Source of the DNA: Mesomycoplasma neurolyticum
GTDB taxonomy: Bacteria; Bacillota_I; Bacilli_A; Mycoplasmatales; Metamycoplasmataceae
Assembly: GCF_900660485.1 (NCBI RefSeq)
Contig: NZ_LR214951.1
Coordinates: 372,001 to 436,000 of the forward strand
Length of the DNA stretch: 64,000 nucleotides
Reading direction: 5' to 3'
Numbering within the stretch: the first letter of the stretch is position 1; every line of letters starts with the position of its first letter. The position numbers and the translations under genes were made by a program. This document shows positions 44,970 to 58,261 of the stretch, piece after piece. The notes under the pieces were generated by a model. The model did no database searches and was not told where the DNA came from. It saw only the letters and a list, made by a program, of their open reading frames with translations.

Positions 44970-45941
44970 TTACCCCTTTGATTTTGCATTTAATTTTAAA
45001 GCCATTTTACGCTCAAAATTACTACTTATTCCAATTTCTCTAGTAATATTAAAATTTGTTATAACATAACCTAAATTTTGTAAATCATTTAATAATTTTT
45101 CAGTTGTTTTTTCACAGGCATGACCTATATAATTTCCTAGTTTATAAAAAATTTGCATATTACCTTTAATATTAATTTGAACTTCATTATTATTTTTATT
45201 AATTAAATAAAAAGTTTTTACTAAATGTTTCTTTTCTTTATCAAATTTTAATGTTGGTTCTTTTTTTTGTATAAAACCTTCAATTTTTTTTAAACTTGTT
45301 AAAACATTTTTAGATAAATCATTTATTTTATCAATCTCAATAATTTTAGAATCAACATATGCTGTTGCATCTGCCATTTCTTGTACTGTATTCAAATTTT
45401 TTATTTTATTTTTTAATTCAAATCTTAAATCAGCTGAATTAATATTAGAATTATCAATATAATCAAAAATTCTTTGTTTAAATTGGAATAATTTTTCTTC
45501 AGCTACGACATGATGTCTAATAATTTCTATTTCTTTTTCTAAATTATCTTTTGTTATATTTTGATTTTTGTTTTTTAAATTTTCAATTGCTTCTGTAGCT
45601 AAAAAACCATATTTCGCAACATATTCATATAAATTAACTTTTTCTCTCTCTGCCCCTCTATTTAAATAATCAATAATTGCTGTATTTCAAATTAAATGTG
45701 AAATTTCTTTAGATAAAGTATCAATTTCTTTAATTAATTGAAAACCTGCTGTTTGAGTGTATTTACCTATACTGTTATTAATTTTATTCTCTAAAATTGT
45801 ACGTTTTTCAATTAATAGTTCTTTATATTCTTCATCAAAAATATTTTTTTCAACAACATTATTTATTTTATCAATTATATTTTGGCATGAAATAATGCTT
45901 TCATTTTGATTATCAATTGTAAAACTTGCTATATGACTCAT
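44970..45941 (-). CDS. Helical protein of unknown function in the helicase/AAA+ operon
   Basis: 323 residues, largely alpha-helical with coiled-coil-like stretches (EEYKELLIEKRTILENKI, KDNLEKEIEIIRHHVVAEEK), ending in a compact alpha/beta part (VQINIKGNMQIFYKLGNYIG, ...LNAKSKG). No signal peptide, no membrane segment, no catalytic motif that I recognise. It sits between the HEPN-motif protein (1-nt gap) and the AAA+ gene (3-nt gap), so it is probably made with them and may be an adaptor. TGA at 45687 is Trp. Confidence 0.75.
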
Positions 45942-45942
45942 A

Positions 45943-48006
45943 TTATTTATTATTCTTTCTTTTATTATTAAATGCTTTTATTTGTTCCTTAAAATTAAAA
46001 AACATTTCTTTATATTTTTTGTATTCGTTAAAAGTATTTTTTTTAATTTTTGAATTATTTTTCGAATGTACAACATCATTTCTTCAATTTTTTAATTTCT
46101 TAGAAATGTTTTTCATTGTATCATCTCAATCTGAATTTTTTATTTGGTCTTGAATTGTATCTTTTTCTTCTTTTTTGTATTTTTGTAATTCTTCTTCAAT
46201 ATATCTATTTATATCTGTTGCTAATATTTTTATATGATTTTCTAACTCTTTTTTTTCTTTAATAATTAAAACATCTATTTTTTCAATCATGTTTTTAAAT
46301 TCTGTTAAATCAAAACAATAATTTTTCTCAAAAGGTGAAATTACATGTTCGAGATAAGCTCTAATTTCTTTAAATTCTTGAACTTTATCTATATCATTAA
46401 ATCTTTGTGTTTTCATTTGTTGTATTTTTTCTTCAAATTCTTTATGTTTTGTTACAAATTCGGAATTCATTTTTCATTTATCGAAAAAATCATTTTCTTT
46501 GTTTAATTTAAAATTATAAATACTACAAATTTTTGAATAATTATCATTGTTTAAAAAGTTGAAATTTTTAGCTTTATTTTTTAAAATATTTTTATTTTCT
46601 GAATCAAATTTAAACACATTGAAAACATGTTTACTTAAAATATCAAAATTTAGAAACAATTCAATATTTTCATTTATTAAAAAAGAATAAATTTCCTCTT
46701 TTTTGTTTTTGTCTAAAATAATTGTTAATATTGCATCAACTTTTTTATATTCTGTTTCTCAAATTTTATTTTTTAAAAAATTATTTTTTATATATTCAAG
46801 TATTTGTTGTCCTAATTTTGATTCTGAAATTTTTTTATATTTTTCAATAAAATTGTCACTTAAATAAAATTCCTTATTTTTATTGAAAATATTTTGTAAT
46901 ATTTCTGTGTTAGAATTAATATTTTTCACACCTAAAATATCACTTATAACAAAATTATGTTGATTACTTTCTTTATCTATTATAAAAAAATTAATAGGTT
47001 TTGCTTTTCCTAGTTGGAATATACTATCATTTATAAATGAAAAAGATAAAAAATTATCGCTAAAATTAAATATTGAATTAAAAAATTTATTGTTTTGAAG
47101 TAATAATTTTAAATCATAATCATTAATAAAATAAGGCTCAAAATTATCATTATCATCATTAAAATTTAATTTTTCAAAATGTAAAATATTTTCATCGGAA
47201 TTGTATTTTAATTGTAATTGGATTATCTCTTTAAAATCATTTATAGCATCATTTTGTTTAAAAAAATCAAAATATTCATAAAATTCTTTAGAATCACTTT
47301 TAATTTCTAAAGAATTTTCATGAAATTTTAAAAGTATTTCAATTTCTTTTTCTTTTATTAATAATTCTTGTTTTAAATTTTTTACAAAAGATATTTCTTC
47401 AATATCTTTATTTATTTTTAACATTTTTTTTAAATTCTCATTATTTATAGATTCTGAGTCTTTTATTTTGTTAGGATTGGTTTTAAATTTTTCAAAAATA
47501 ATATTAAAATGTTTTTCAATATAAAAAATTTTTTGTGTAGTTAAATCAGAATTTTTATTTTTTAATATTGCTTCTTTTTCATTAAAAAATTGATAATCAG
47601 AATCAAGTATCAAATCTTTAATACTAAAAATTGTTTTAGAAATTTCAGAATTGTCAAAATATAAAAAATTTTTTTCTTTAAAACTATCGATTATTTTTTT
47701 ATTAACACTTATACTACCTTTTAACAAATCATCGTCAAGCTTTTCATTTTCTGATATTATTAAATTTTCAGAATTAATTAATTTTTGTATTCTTATTTTA
47801 ATAAAATCTCAATAGTCATTATTTAAATTCAAAGCTTTAATGATGCTATCTTTAATTTTTAAATCTAATGGAAAGTCATCTACATTAATAAAATAATTTA
47901 GAATAACAAAATCTAATTTTTCAATTATTTTTCATCTTCTTTTTTTACAACTTAATTGATTTTTAACATATGGAATAGGGAAAATAATACTTCTTTTATT
48001 ATTCAT
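45943..48006 (-). CDS. Large protein with C-terminal HEPN-like R-N-x3-H motif, helicase/AAA+ operon
   Basis: 687 residues; three or more TGA Trp codons join the parts. The N-terminus (about 20-90: RWKIIEKLDFVILNYFI...RIQKLINSENLI) has winged-helix-like spacing. The middle is rich in Asn, Phe and Ile with long helices. The C-terminal 180 residues are all-helical and contain WRNDVVH (Arg642-Asn643, His647), the arrangement R-polar-x3-H seen in HEPN ribonucleases. The ATG overlaps the helicase stop by 8 nt. I do not recognise a full-length family; nuclease activity is inference from the motif. Confidence 0.7.
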
Positions 48007-51000
48007 CTCAATCACCTGCATCTTCAATATTTTCACTTTTTATATATGTATCTACTATTTTTTTAAGTAAAGTATCATTTAGCATATTATTTTGTTCAGA
48101 AAATTCTTTATAATAATCAAAATTACCTATCAAAAATATGAAATCTTTTGCTCTTGAATTAGCAACATTTATTCTTTCATCTTCACTTAAAAAGCTAATA
48201 TTTCTTTTAAAAGGATCTTTTTTATCAATTATATTATTTTCAAATTTGTTTTTAGATCTAACAAAATCTACTATAATTACTTCTTTTTCCCTACCTTGAA
48301 AGTTGTCTATTGTATCAATTTTAATTTTTAAATCTTTTAATTTTTTATTTTTTTCAATTCTTTCTTTAACAATATATGTTTGATTACGAGTTAAACAAAT
48401 GATCCCAATTTTATTTTTAAAACTATAATTATAAGAGTTGGATTTTAAAAATTTGTTTAAAGTTTTTTCAATGACTCATGCATGATATTCATTAAAAGCA
48501 CCATTATTTTTTAATTCGTTTATTTCTGCAAAAATTACTGTTTTTTGTTGATCAAAAACATCAAATTTATTATCTAAATTTTGAATATTTTTACTATTTA
48601 ATAATTTAAAGTATGAGTCTGAAAATTTACTAGTGTTAACTAAAACAATAGAACTATTATATACTTTATTTCCTTCAAATTTATATATTTCTTTTTTGCC
48701 ATCGGGCGGCATTCTTAACTCTTCATCATCATTATAAAATAAATTAACAAGCCCCATAATATCTTCATTAAATCTATGTTGTTCCGCTAAATATTGATAA
48801 GTTTTATTTCCTATTTCTCAATGTTTTTTCATTTCTTCTACTTTAATTTTAAAAAATGATGTTTTATATAAGTTTTCTACCTTATTTCTATAATCTTTTA
48901 ATTTTTGTTGATTTATAAAATCTAGATTTTCACAAACTTCATTTTCACAATTTTCTATTATTTCTTTTTTATCATATTTTTCTAATTTAAAGAATAATTC
49001 TTTTAAATTATTTTCATTAAGATCACTAGTAGGAGGTAATTGTTTATAATCACCAGAAAAAACTACTTTTTTTGCTAAAATAATTCTTGATAATATCTCT
49101 GGAGTTGAAGATTTTGAAATTTCATCAATAATAGTTGTGTGTATTGGGTAATCAACGTATAAATCTCTTGACTCTAACTTCCCTTTAGCAAAAATTTCAA
49201 TATTAGTCTTTGATGTTGTTGTTATTCCTATAACATTTATAAGATTATTTTGAAAAATATAATTAACAAACTGATCATTTAATTCATTATCATTTTCATT
49301 ATTTAAAGTATCTATTTTTTTTATATATTCATCAAAATAAAGGTTGTTTTTATTTTTGAAAATTGCTGAAAGTTCATCTATTGTTTCAATATTTATATTT
49401 TTTAATTGTTTATTTATTAAAATAATTTTTTTCTCTATTTTAGAATTAATTGATTGTCAAACATAAGAAAAATAATTACTATTAACTTTTTTTAAATCAT
49501 CTAATTCTTTATCATCTATAATATTAGTTTTTTTCAAAGTATTTATATAAATATCTTTTTTATCTTTAAAATCATCATATGTTTTTATTTCATTTAAAAA
49601 AAAATAATTTTTAAAATCTTCATATTTTATTTTATTGTTTAAAAATATATTGTTTACTTTGCCTATTTTATTATCTTTTTCTAAAAAATAAAAATTAAAA
49701 ACTTTATTAACAAAATTATCATATAAATTATCTAAATTAAAATTTTGAGATTTTTTATGATTTGTGTTCAAGGAAGAAAATTTATATAAAACCATTGTAG
49801 GTTCCAATTGATTTTTTTCATTAAGTCTATCTAAAAAATTTTCAATTGCTTCATGTGTTGAAGAAGTAATTAAAACATTTTCTCTGTTTGATAAAACATA
49901 TTCTGCAATAGAACAAATAGTTTGAGTTTTTCCTGTTCCAGGTGGCCCTTGTAAATAAAATGTGTCTTGACTTAAAACAAATTTTTTTAATGATTCTTCC
50001 TGTAAAGGATTTAATAAATATTTATTTTTTATTTTATATATTAAATCACTATTTTCTATATTATTTTTTGAACTCAATTCTTGAAAATTAAATATTGAAT
50101 CAACTAAATAAGGATTTCTATATTTTCCTAGTTTAACATTGTTAAATGCCCCTTCATAACGTCTTATTTTTGCTATCAACCCTCTTTTATCAGTATCTAA
50201 ATAAGGCAAAGTATTTAACACACTTTTATCTCAAATTACATTTTGTGGTAAATTAAAAGGAATTGATGGTTTGTAATTATTATTTTTTTCATTTTTGGTA
50301 TTTTCCTTAATATGAATATTTATTTGAATTCCTGTATAAATTTGTTTAAATTCACACTCATTTATAAAATCCTTCACTTTTTGTCAATAACTAATATCTT
50401 CTTGAATTTTTTTTAATTTATTTTCTAGTTCTTTTTGTTGATTTTCTAAATGAAAAATTCGATTTTCTAATTTTTTTACTTCATTTTTTTTAGTATCTAA
50501 ATATTTTTCTAATATTATTGATTCATTTTTTAAAATTTGTAATTTATTTTTTAATTCTTTTTCCAATTTTTGAACTTTTGAATTATATTCATTTTTCGTA
50601 TTTTTTAATTCTAGTAATTGATTGTTGATATCAATATTTTTATTTTGATCATCTTTTTCATATGAATTCAATGTCTTTTCCAACATAGTTATTTCATTAT
50701 TTAATTTATTATTAATTTCTCTTTTTTCTCTACTTATTTCGATTTTATCTTTTTCTTGTTTTTCTTTTTCTGAATTTAAAAAATTAAATTCTTTTTCTTT
50801 TAATTCTAAATTGTTTTTTTGTTTATTAAAGTCATTATTTATTTTAAATAATTCATTTTTAAGAGAATCGAATTGTTTTTCTATTTCACTTATTTCATCG
50901 TTTCTTGCTTTTATTTCTTCATTTTCAATTTTTTCTTGAATTTTTTTATTTGTAAAAATTTTATAGTCGGAATTTATTAAGACCTCAACTTTATCTTCAA

Positions 51001-51934
51001 AATCTTTTGCAGAAAAAAGAAAAAGGTTTTTGATTTTTTCAATTTCACCTTTTGTTCTTTCAATATAAGAAAAAATTCAATAATCATGTTGTTTACTGTC
51101 TTGTTCTAATAAGTTTAACAAATTAAGATTTTTACTATTTTTATCAACAAGAAACACAAAATTTGATATCTCATTTTGGTTTCCTTTATCAAAATGCAAA
51201 TTGACATTGCCTATAAATTCTTCTCATTCTTTTATTTTTAGTTTATTACTAAAATTTTCATCTTTTCAATTTATTAATTTTTTTATTTTGTTAAAAGTTT
51301 CAATAAAAAAGAGAGAATGATGTTGTTCTACTTGTTTATCTTCTCAATCAAATTTCACATTTTGAATAATATTAGGTTTTTTACTTTTATTAACATTTAT
51401 AAATTCAATTCTAGATATTTGAAAAAAATAATCTATCTCTTCGTTTTCATCATTGCTGTTTATATGTAAATCAAAAAATATAGCTGCACCATTGGTTTTT
51501 CAATTTTCAATTTTTTTTTCATTTGAAAAACCAACTAAAACTCACCCAGTGTGTATACTATTGGCATTTTTGTCATTTTTATAATTTTCTAAATACTTTC
51601 GTAAAAAATTTTTAAAATCTATAGAACGAAAATCTAAATTTAAAATGTCAAAGTTATCTAATTTTTCAAAATCATTTAAAAAACTCAAAAGATTCAATGT
51701 ATCGTTTTTATTTAAATAAATATTTTTAAAAATTTGTGTTTTGTTTATTAAATTAATTAATGAAAATTGTGAATTATTTTTTAAATCATAAAGTCCAATA
51801 GCTCTTTTTTCTATAGGTTTTAAAATAAATTTTGCGTTTCAAAAATTTGGTTTTAATTTAAAAAGAAGTTCTTTTTCTTTTGTGTGCGCTGTATTTTGTT
51901 CATTTATTAAATCATTTTCTTTTGATATATACAT
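47999..51934 (-). CDS. DNA2/UPF1-like superfamily 1 helicase with long coiled coil
   Basis: 1311 residues. An N-terminal domain of about 320 residues (unrecognised) is followed by a coiled coil (about 325-520), then an SF1B helicase core: Q-motif-like LLNPLQEESLKKFV, Walker [10 protein letters not shown] (about 662-670), ITSSTHEAI, Walker B IIDEISKSSTPE, motif III FSGDYKQLPPT, RFN, motif V DNFQGREKEVIIVDFVRS and VI NVANSRAKDFIFLIG. This is the COG1112 type. Five or more TGA Trp codons. AAAGG lies 9 nt before the ATG. First gene of the four-gene operon; no PLD or Cas4 nuclease domain is visible. Confidence 0.9.
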
Positions 51935-52177
51935 AATATTAACCTTTTTAAAATAAAAATATTTTTTGTTTTAAATTTTACTATATAAATTAAAATATTT
52001 ATAATAAATGAAATAATATTGCAAAAAATTAATAAAAAGACAAAAATAATCCTTTTTAACAAATTTAACTTTTTAAAATTATATTTAAAATACTATAACA
52101 ATACAAAACATAACAAATAATTTTTTAATATATCAAAAGAAATATTTTTTTTCAAAAAAAAATAAGATAATTTAAAA
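51935..52177. other. Divergent promoter region, helicase operon / pulA
   Basis: 243 bp of nearly pure A/T between divergent starts. GATAAT at 52166-52171 is a candidate -10 for pulA placed so close to its ATG that the mRNA may be leaderless. No operator dyad or CIRCE is visible. Confidence 0.4.
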
Positions 52178-54184
52178 ATGTCATCAATAAAAATGGAACA
52201 AAAAAAATATATCAATCAAATAGATAAACAATTTGCAACATATCAAAAATTAGGTTTATTTAAAGAAAAACAACATTTTATTTTAAATTTTTGAGCTCCT
52301 TTAGCAATAAAGGTTCAGCTAATTATTTATAACAAAATAGAAGCTGATAAAATAATTAAAAAAATGTTTTTTAAAAGAAAAAATAAAATTTGACAGATAA
52401 AAATACCTTTTGAATTTAAAGATCATTTTTATCATATAAAAATTTATAATTTAAATGATAAAAATAAAATAGTTTTAGATCCTTATGCAAAATCATTATC
52501 AACATTTGATTGAAATGGTGAAACAAATAATATTCCAAAAGCAGCAATCTTTGATTGAGAAAAACTGTTTTTAAATAAAACAAAAAATAAACTAAAAATT
52601 AACACTAACGAAAATTTAATAATCTATGAATTAAACATTAGGGACTTTAGTTCATTAATGAACAATAAAAATTGTGGCACAAGAAAAGGAACATTTAAAT
52701 GTGCACAAAATTTAAATGTTTTTAAATATTTAAAAAAGTTAAATGTTAATTATTTACAATTATTACCCATTCATGCAATATATACATTAAACGATAAAAA
52801 TTTAAATATTCTAAATAAAAATGAAGGAAATAAATTTATAACAAACTACAATTGAGGATATGACCCTATGAATTATTTTTCACTAGCTGGTTGATATTTT
52901 ACAGATCCTAGTGATGTTTCAAATAGAATAAAAGAGTTTAAAGAATTTGTAGATGAAGCACACAAAAATAATATTGGCGTTATCATGGATGTTGTTTTTA
53001 ACCATTTAATGACTAACAAAATATTAGAAGATATTTTACCAAATTATTATTTTAGAAATAATTCAAAAATTGTACCAGTGAGTGAACCAGCGCTCAACAC
53101 TGAAGCTAAAATGGTGAGAAAACTAATTTTCGATTCTTTAATATATTTTGCTAAATATTTTAATATTGATGGTTTTAGATTTGACTTATCTACTTTTATT
53201 GACAAAACAACTCTTGATTTAATATGCAAAAAATTAAAAAAAATAAACCCAAATATTGTGCTACATGGCGAAGCATGACAATTTAGTGACTTAGATTATA
53301 AAAATAGCTATACCAAAGGAATAACAGTAAATAATTATAATTTTGCATATTTTAATGACACAATAAGAAATGCTATTAAAGGTAATGATTCATTAGAACT
53401 TGCATCTAATGATTATGGACTTATTCAAGGTAATTTAAATTACTTAAATGATTATTTAGTTTCTATTGTTGGAAATACAAAAAAAGTTAAAACTAATTTA
53501 AAATTTAAAAATAAAAAAATTAGTTATGAAGTTTTTGCTAAAGATCCAAACATGTCACTACAATATAGTGCATGTCATGATGGTTTTACCTTGTGAGATA
53601 AATTAGTTACAACTACTGATTTACCTTTTAGAGAAACTTTAAAACTTTATAGACAAGCATTAATTATGCAATTCAGTGTTCAAGGTAAACAGTTAATTTT
53701 AGCTGGAACAGAACTTTGCCAAACTAAGCCGACAGATTTTAGTGGTCAAGATTCTGAAAAATCACTAAAAATAATAAATAGTCAAAATTCTATTTTTGAT
53801 TTTGAAAATTTATGAGTTAATTCTAATAGTTATAAAACAACTGATTATACAAATGGAATAAAATGAAATAATTTAAACAATCTTTTTATCAAAAAATTTG
53901 TTTTTAGTTTTACATCTAAGCTTTTAAAAGCTTACAAAAATTCTATTTTTTTTAATTTAAATATTAAAAATAAAAAAATTATTTTTCATACAATTAAAAA
54001 AGATTTTATTTATTATGAAATACAGGTTACAAAAGATTCACTATTTGTAATGCATAATTTTAGTCAAAACAAAAAAATACTAAAAAATATTAAATTTAAC
54101 AAAATTTTATTTAACTCAGATTTTGATAATATTATTCAAAATGAATTTGTTATAAGTGCAAAAAGTTCAATAATTTTTAAATAA
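52178..54184 (+). CDS. pulA: Type I pullulanase (GH13_14), alpha-1,6 debranching
   Basis: Hydrolyses alpha-1,6 bonds of pullulan/glycogen-type glucans. 668 residues: CBM48-like N-terminal domain (LNFWAPLAIKVQLIIY), the type I pullulanase motif YNWGYDP, region I DVVFNH, nucleophile Asp336 in GFRFDL, acid/base Glu365 in HGEAW, and region IV CHDG. All catalytic residues are intact. No signal peptide, so cytosolic. Many TGA Trp. A second ATG at 52193 is an alternative start. It fits with sugar import by the ABC genes at 58-64 kb, but no direct operon link. Confidence 0.93.
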
Positions 54185-54185
54185 A

Positions 54186-54212
54186 AACCCACTTTTTCAA
54201 GTGAGTTTTTGT
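54186..54212. terminator. Terminator between pulA and the convergent surface-protein gene
   Basis: aaaaacccactt and aagtgagttttt pair with one bulged base around TTTC; A-rich on the left and T-rich on the right, suitable for both strands. Confidence 0.65.
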
Positions 54213-54224
54213 TTAAAAATTTTA

Positions 54225-57200
54225 TTAGTAAACTAATCCATCCATAAAGCTTGCTGAGCTAATTACTAAATCGATAGTAGCAAATAAAACTGCAACAAAT
54301 GGTGAACTTCAAGAAGTGGCTGCAGCAGATGCTGATAAAATAGTTCCAACTGATTTTACTGCTCTATATACTGCAATCATTTTAGGAATTACAATCATAG
54401 ATCTTGAAACAGCTTTTATTGCTGCTGCACCTTGTCCACTCAATTGAGAAAATGAAATCTTTTTAATTTGATCTCAATCTTTCATGTTAACTAAAGTGCT
54501 GTATTGTTTTCTTACAAGCCCACCTTGAATGTATAATGTTGTTGCTTGAATAGCTGAACCTATAGCACTTCATGTAGTTGAACCTGCAGTAAAGAATGCA
54601 GCTACCCCATAACCAACAGCCATAGCAGAAGCAAGACCCGCGAAAATAAATGCTCTCTCACTAATTGTTCAAAGTTCATTTGCAAAATCTTCAATAGTTT
54701 TTTCGCTTGCTTTAATTCCCTCTATAGTTTTATCAGTTCATATTTGATAAGGAGTATATTTTATAAATTGTTTAACTGTGTAATAAACATCTCTAAATGA
54801 AACTTCAGATTTACTAATGTAGTCCATCAATCCTTTTTCATCAGCTTTTAAAATCAAGTCATTGATGGCATCTTTATGCTCTAAAACAAAATTTTCCATA
54901 ACTGATATAAATGTTTTAGATGCTACTCTAAAGACAGGCACTAAACTTTCTGCTTCTAAAATAACCGCTTTACTTTTAATATCATCAACAAATCTAAATT
55001 TATCTAAAATTTCAGTAGCTACTTTTTTAACATCCAATTCTTTATTTTTAATTTCAAAAATTAAATTTTCTGCGCTTTGTTCACGAAGAATTACATTTAG
55101 AATGTGTTTTTGATTATTAATTCTATCTAAATGTTCTTTGATGATCATTGAAGATCTATTTTCTAAAATAATATGTTTAGCAAAACTATAATCTATGTAT
55201 GCATCTTTAAGAATTGTCAATTTCGCATCATTAAATAAATGGATTGCAGTTAAGTTTGTAGATGTGTTGAATCCAATGTTACCATTAAATTCAAAGTCAT
55301 TATAAGCAGAAATTAAACTATCTTTTTTAGTATCATTGTTCATTATTTTCCCACCTAGAATCTTTAAAATTCCATAAGATTCAATCAAGGAACCGATATC
55401 TTCAGCTAAATTATTAGCAATTAAACCATCTCTAAAAATAAAAGTCCCGCTTTGGTAATTGTTGACAATTGCAGCTTTTCTAGCATGGTTATTAAGGAAC
55501 TGAGAACCATTAATTTCAATTTTTCCATTATTTCTAAAAACTGAAAAATCAGAATTAGTTGATTTTGCATTTAAGAAACTCACACCTTTTCCAGCATAGA
55601 ATTCACCACCTGAGTTTACTGAAATTAAAGCTGCACTAGCAAGATCAATACTTAACCCATTAAAAGTAATACTTTGATTTTTTGGATTATCAAGTTCTAC
55701 AGTTAGTGCTCCACCCTTTGAAATTTCAAACATGTCATAGGACATAGCATCATATTTTCTAGTAATATTAATTTTTTTATGACTAGAAAATTTAATTTTT
55801 TTTCTAATTGTAATTTTTTTCTCTAACTCAACATTATCATTTAAATAAATTGTGTCATTATTCTGTGCAGCTTCAATTGCCTTTTCTAAAGTTGCAAATT
55901 TTTGAACATTATTATCTTTAATGATAAAAATACCATTATTAATATTTTCATTTAAAATTGTAGTTCTATTTGTGTTGTTGTCATTATTTCAAAATGCAGA
56001 ATAATCAAAAAAATCAAAATTTTTTGTTTCATTTAAAATATTTTCAACTTTTGGAGCTTTTCCTCCAGGTTTATAAAGAACATTTAAAAGTTCATTATCA
56101 ACTAAAAAACTAGTGATTTGCTTTTTGAATAAAAAATCTGATGTTATATAACCTTTATCATATTTTTCTCGTTGATTAATAATATGTTTTTGAAGCATAT
56201 TTCTAATTTTAGATATATCATATCACTTTAAAACTTCTGGATAAGGATTTGCTAATTTTCGACCAATTAAGCCATTTGGGTGCCCTTGATGATATGAAAT
56301 AGATATATTTGGTTTACCACCTTTTAAAACCTCAGAATAAGCAATTTCAAAAACATGTTCAATATCAGCACCATGTAAATAGTAAAGTAACTCATTAAAT
56401 TTATTATTAGCATTTCTGTCTGATTCATATCAATCATGAGTGTCAATTTTTCAATTTCTAGGTTTTAATTGAAGAATTTTAGAAAAAATTAATTTTGATG
56501 TTGCACCAAAACCATCAAATCAACTTCCAATATAATTTTCCACCCATTCTTCTTGGTCAACTACTTTATTTTCTTTCATTGCTGCAGTAAAATCTTTATT
56601 TAATTTTTCTCTAAAATCTTTAAATAAATTTAAATCAGGTCAAATTTTATATGTATTGTCATATTGATTTCCTAAAACAGCAATTTGCCCATCATCATAA
56701 AAATTTTTAAAAACAAAATAATCAAATATTCTTTCTTTTCAAAAATGGAAATCATTCAAAAGAACTAAATTTTTTGGTTTTAAATTTCCATTATTTATTA
56801 TATCAACAAGAATTCTAATTTTACCTTGTTCACCTCATTTTTCATTCATTGTGTTTAAATTATCTAAAATTTTAATAGTTGCATCATCTCTTAGAACTAT
56901 TGCATCTATGTCTTTGCTAGGTACTAAATATGCATTTTTTTCCAAGAAAAGCATAGAATTGTCTCTCATTTCAAAAAGTTGTTTATTGTAACCTAAATTT
57001 TTTCTAAAAATTCCATCACTTAAATAAATTTGAGAATCATTTTTAGAAATTATCAAGGAAGTTGTAAAACTTTTATTAAAATCAATAAGACCACCACTTA
57101 TTTTTAATATTCCTTCATTTTCAAATATTCCTGCTTCCCCCATAGTAGCGTTATTAAAAATAATACCACTTTTGAGCTCGAAAGTAGAATGGTCATAATT

Positions 57201-57977
57201 TTTAATAATTGTAGGACCACTAGAAACATTATGCTCAATATTTGAACCGTCAATAATGATTTCACCTTTATTTTCAAAAACAGCAGGACCACCATTTAAT
57301 GTTTTGGCATTATAAAAATTAATTCCTTTTTTAGCAACTAACTTAGCATTTCTTTCAACAGAAATTAAAGGCGCTCTACCTTTTAGATTAACACCCAAAC
57401 CATTTAAAGAAATAGCTTCTTTTTCTGGATCATTAACTTCAAAAGTTAATGTTGCTGAACCTTTTACTGTAAACATAGAAATTGCTTCATCTTCAATATT
57501 TCTAACAATGTGTACTTTGTCTTTTGAAGAAATTGTAACATTTTTATTTATTAAAATTGATTGATGAATTTTTACATTTTGATTTAAATAAATTGTTTCA
57601 TTAGATTGTGCAAAATCTATTATTTGCTGAAAATCTTGAAAACCTACAACACCAAAACTTCTTTCAACATAAAAATTAGGTTTGGTCTTATCAAATCTTG
57701 AATTATCATCAAAATTGCCTTTTTTTCCACTTAAATTAAAAGTTGGTAACCATTCATAAGATCCTGGAAAATTATCAGTTGTTGTATCACTTGTTGTTAC
57801 TGAACTTAAATTCATTGTGTTTCTAAAATTCGTAGAATGTTTGATATCATTAGAATTATTTCATGTTTTATTCTCAACTTTTGTTGAATTGGTTGCATAA
57901 GCAAGTCCCACAACACTAGTTGCTGCTGTTAATAAAATTGCAGAATTTATCAAAACATTTTTTTTATTTTTTTTCAT
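54225..57977 (-). CDS. Large surface protein with two tandem beta-helix-like modules
   Basis: 1250 residues. Signal/anchor helix at the N-terminus (no lipobox). Two homologous modules (about 80-385 and 660-955) begin with F-x-x-hydrophobic-A-Q-x-N-x-TIYLN and run through repeated short beta strands (TIKNYDHSTFELKSGIIFNN-type turns), typical of right-handed beta-helix proteins. Between them is an unrelated mixed domain with many Trp (e.g. NYIGSWFDGFG, HQGHPNGLIGRKL). Near the C-terminus are two Gly/Ala-rich hydrophobic segments. RBS GGAGG. Probably exposed at the surface as an adhesin or glycan-binding/processing protein; activity unknown. Confidence 0.75.
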
Positions 57978-58261
57978 TTTATTTTTTCCTCCTTTATTGC
58001 TTTTTTGTGTTTCAACAACATTATAAACTAAATTTAAACAAAGTTGAAAATAAAAAAAATACTCTTATTTTTAATAATAAAAAAATCATCTATAATTAAG
58101 GTTTTTAAGAAAAAAAAATTTTTTTGTTTTTTCTAGAATTTCAAAAAAATCAATCTAAAAACACTGTGCTAAATTCATTCGCGCAGTGTTTTAAAACTTT
58201 AAAAGCATATTTTTATATATTATTTAACAAATTATAAATAACATACTATTTGATTTTTATT
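57978..58261. other. Intergenic region with a terminator
   Basis: 284 bp separating the ABC operon end from the surface-protein gene. Apart from the hairpin at 58157-58192 and the ribosome binding site at the left end I see nothing. Confidence 0.5.
58157..58192 (-). terminator. Terminator of the ABC transporter operon
   Basis: aaaacactgtgc (58157-58168) and gcgcagtgtttt (58181-58192) pair over 12 bp with one G-U; the minus strand continues with T and A-rich sequence. Confidence 0.65.

Noticed and set aside
47999-51934. Identification of the helicase operon as Mokosh, Zorya or BREX
   Set aside because: No PLD nuclease, kinase, MotAB-like, PglZ or methyltransferase domain is visible, so none of these assignments holds.
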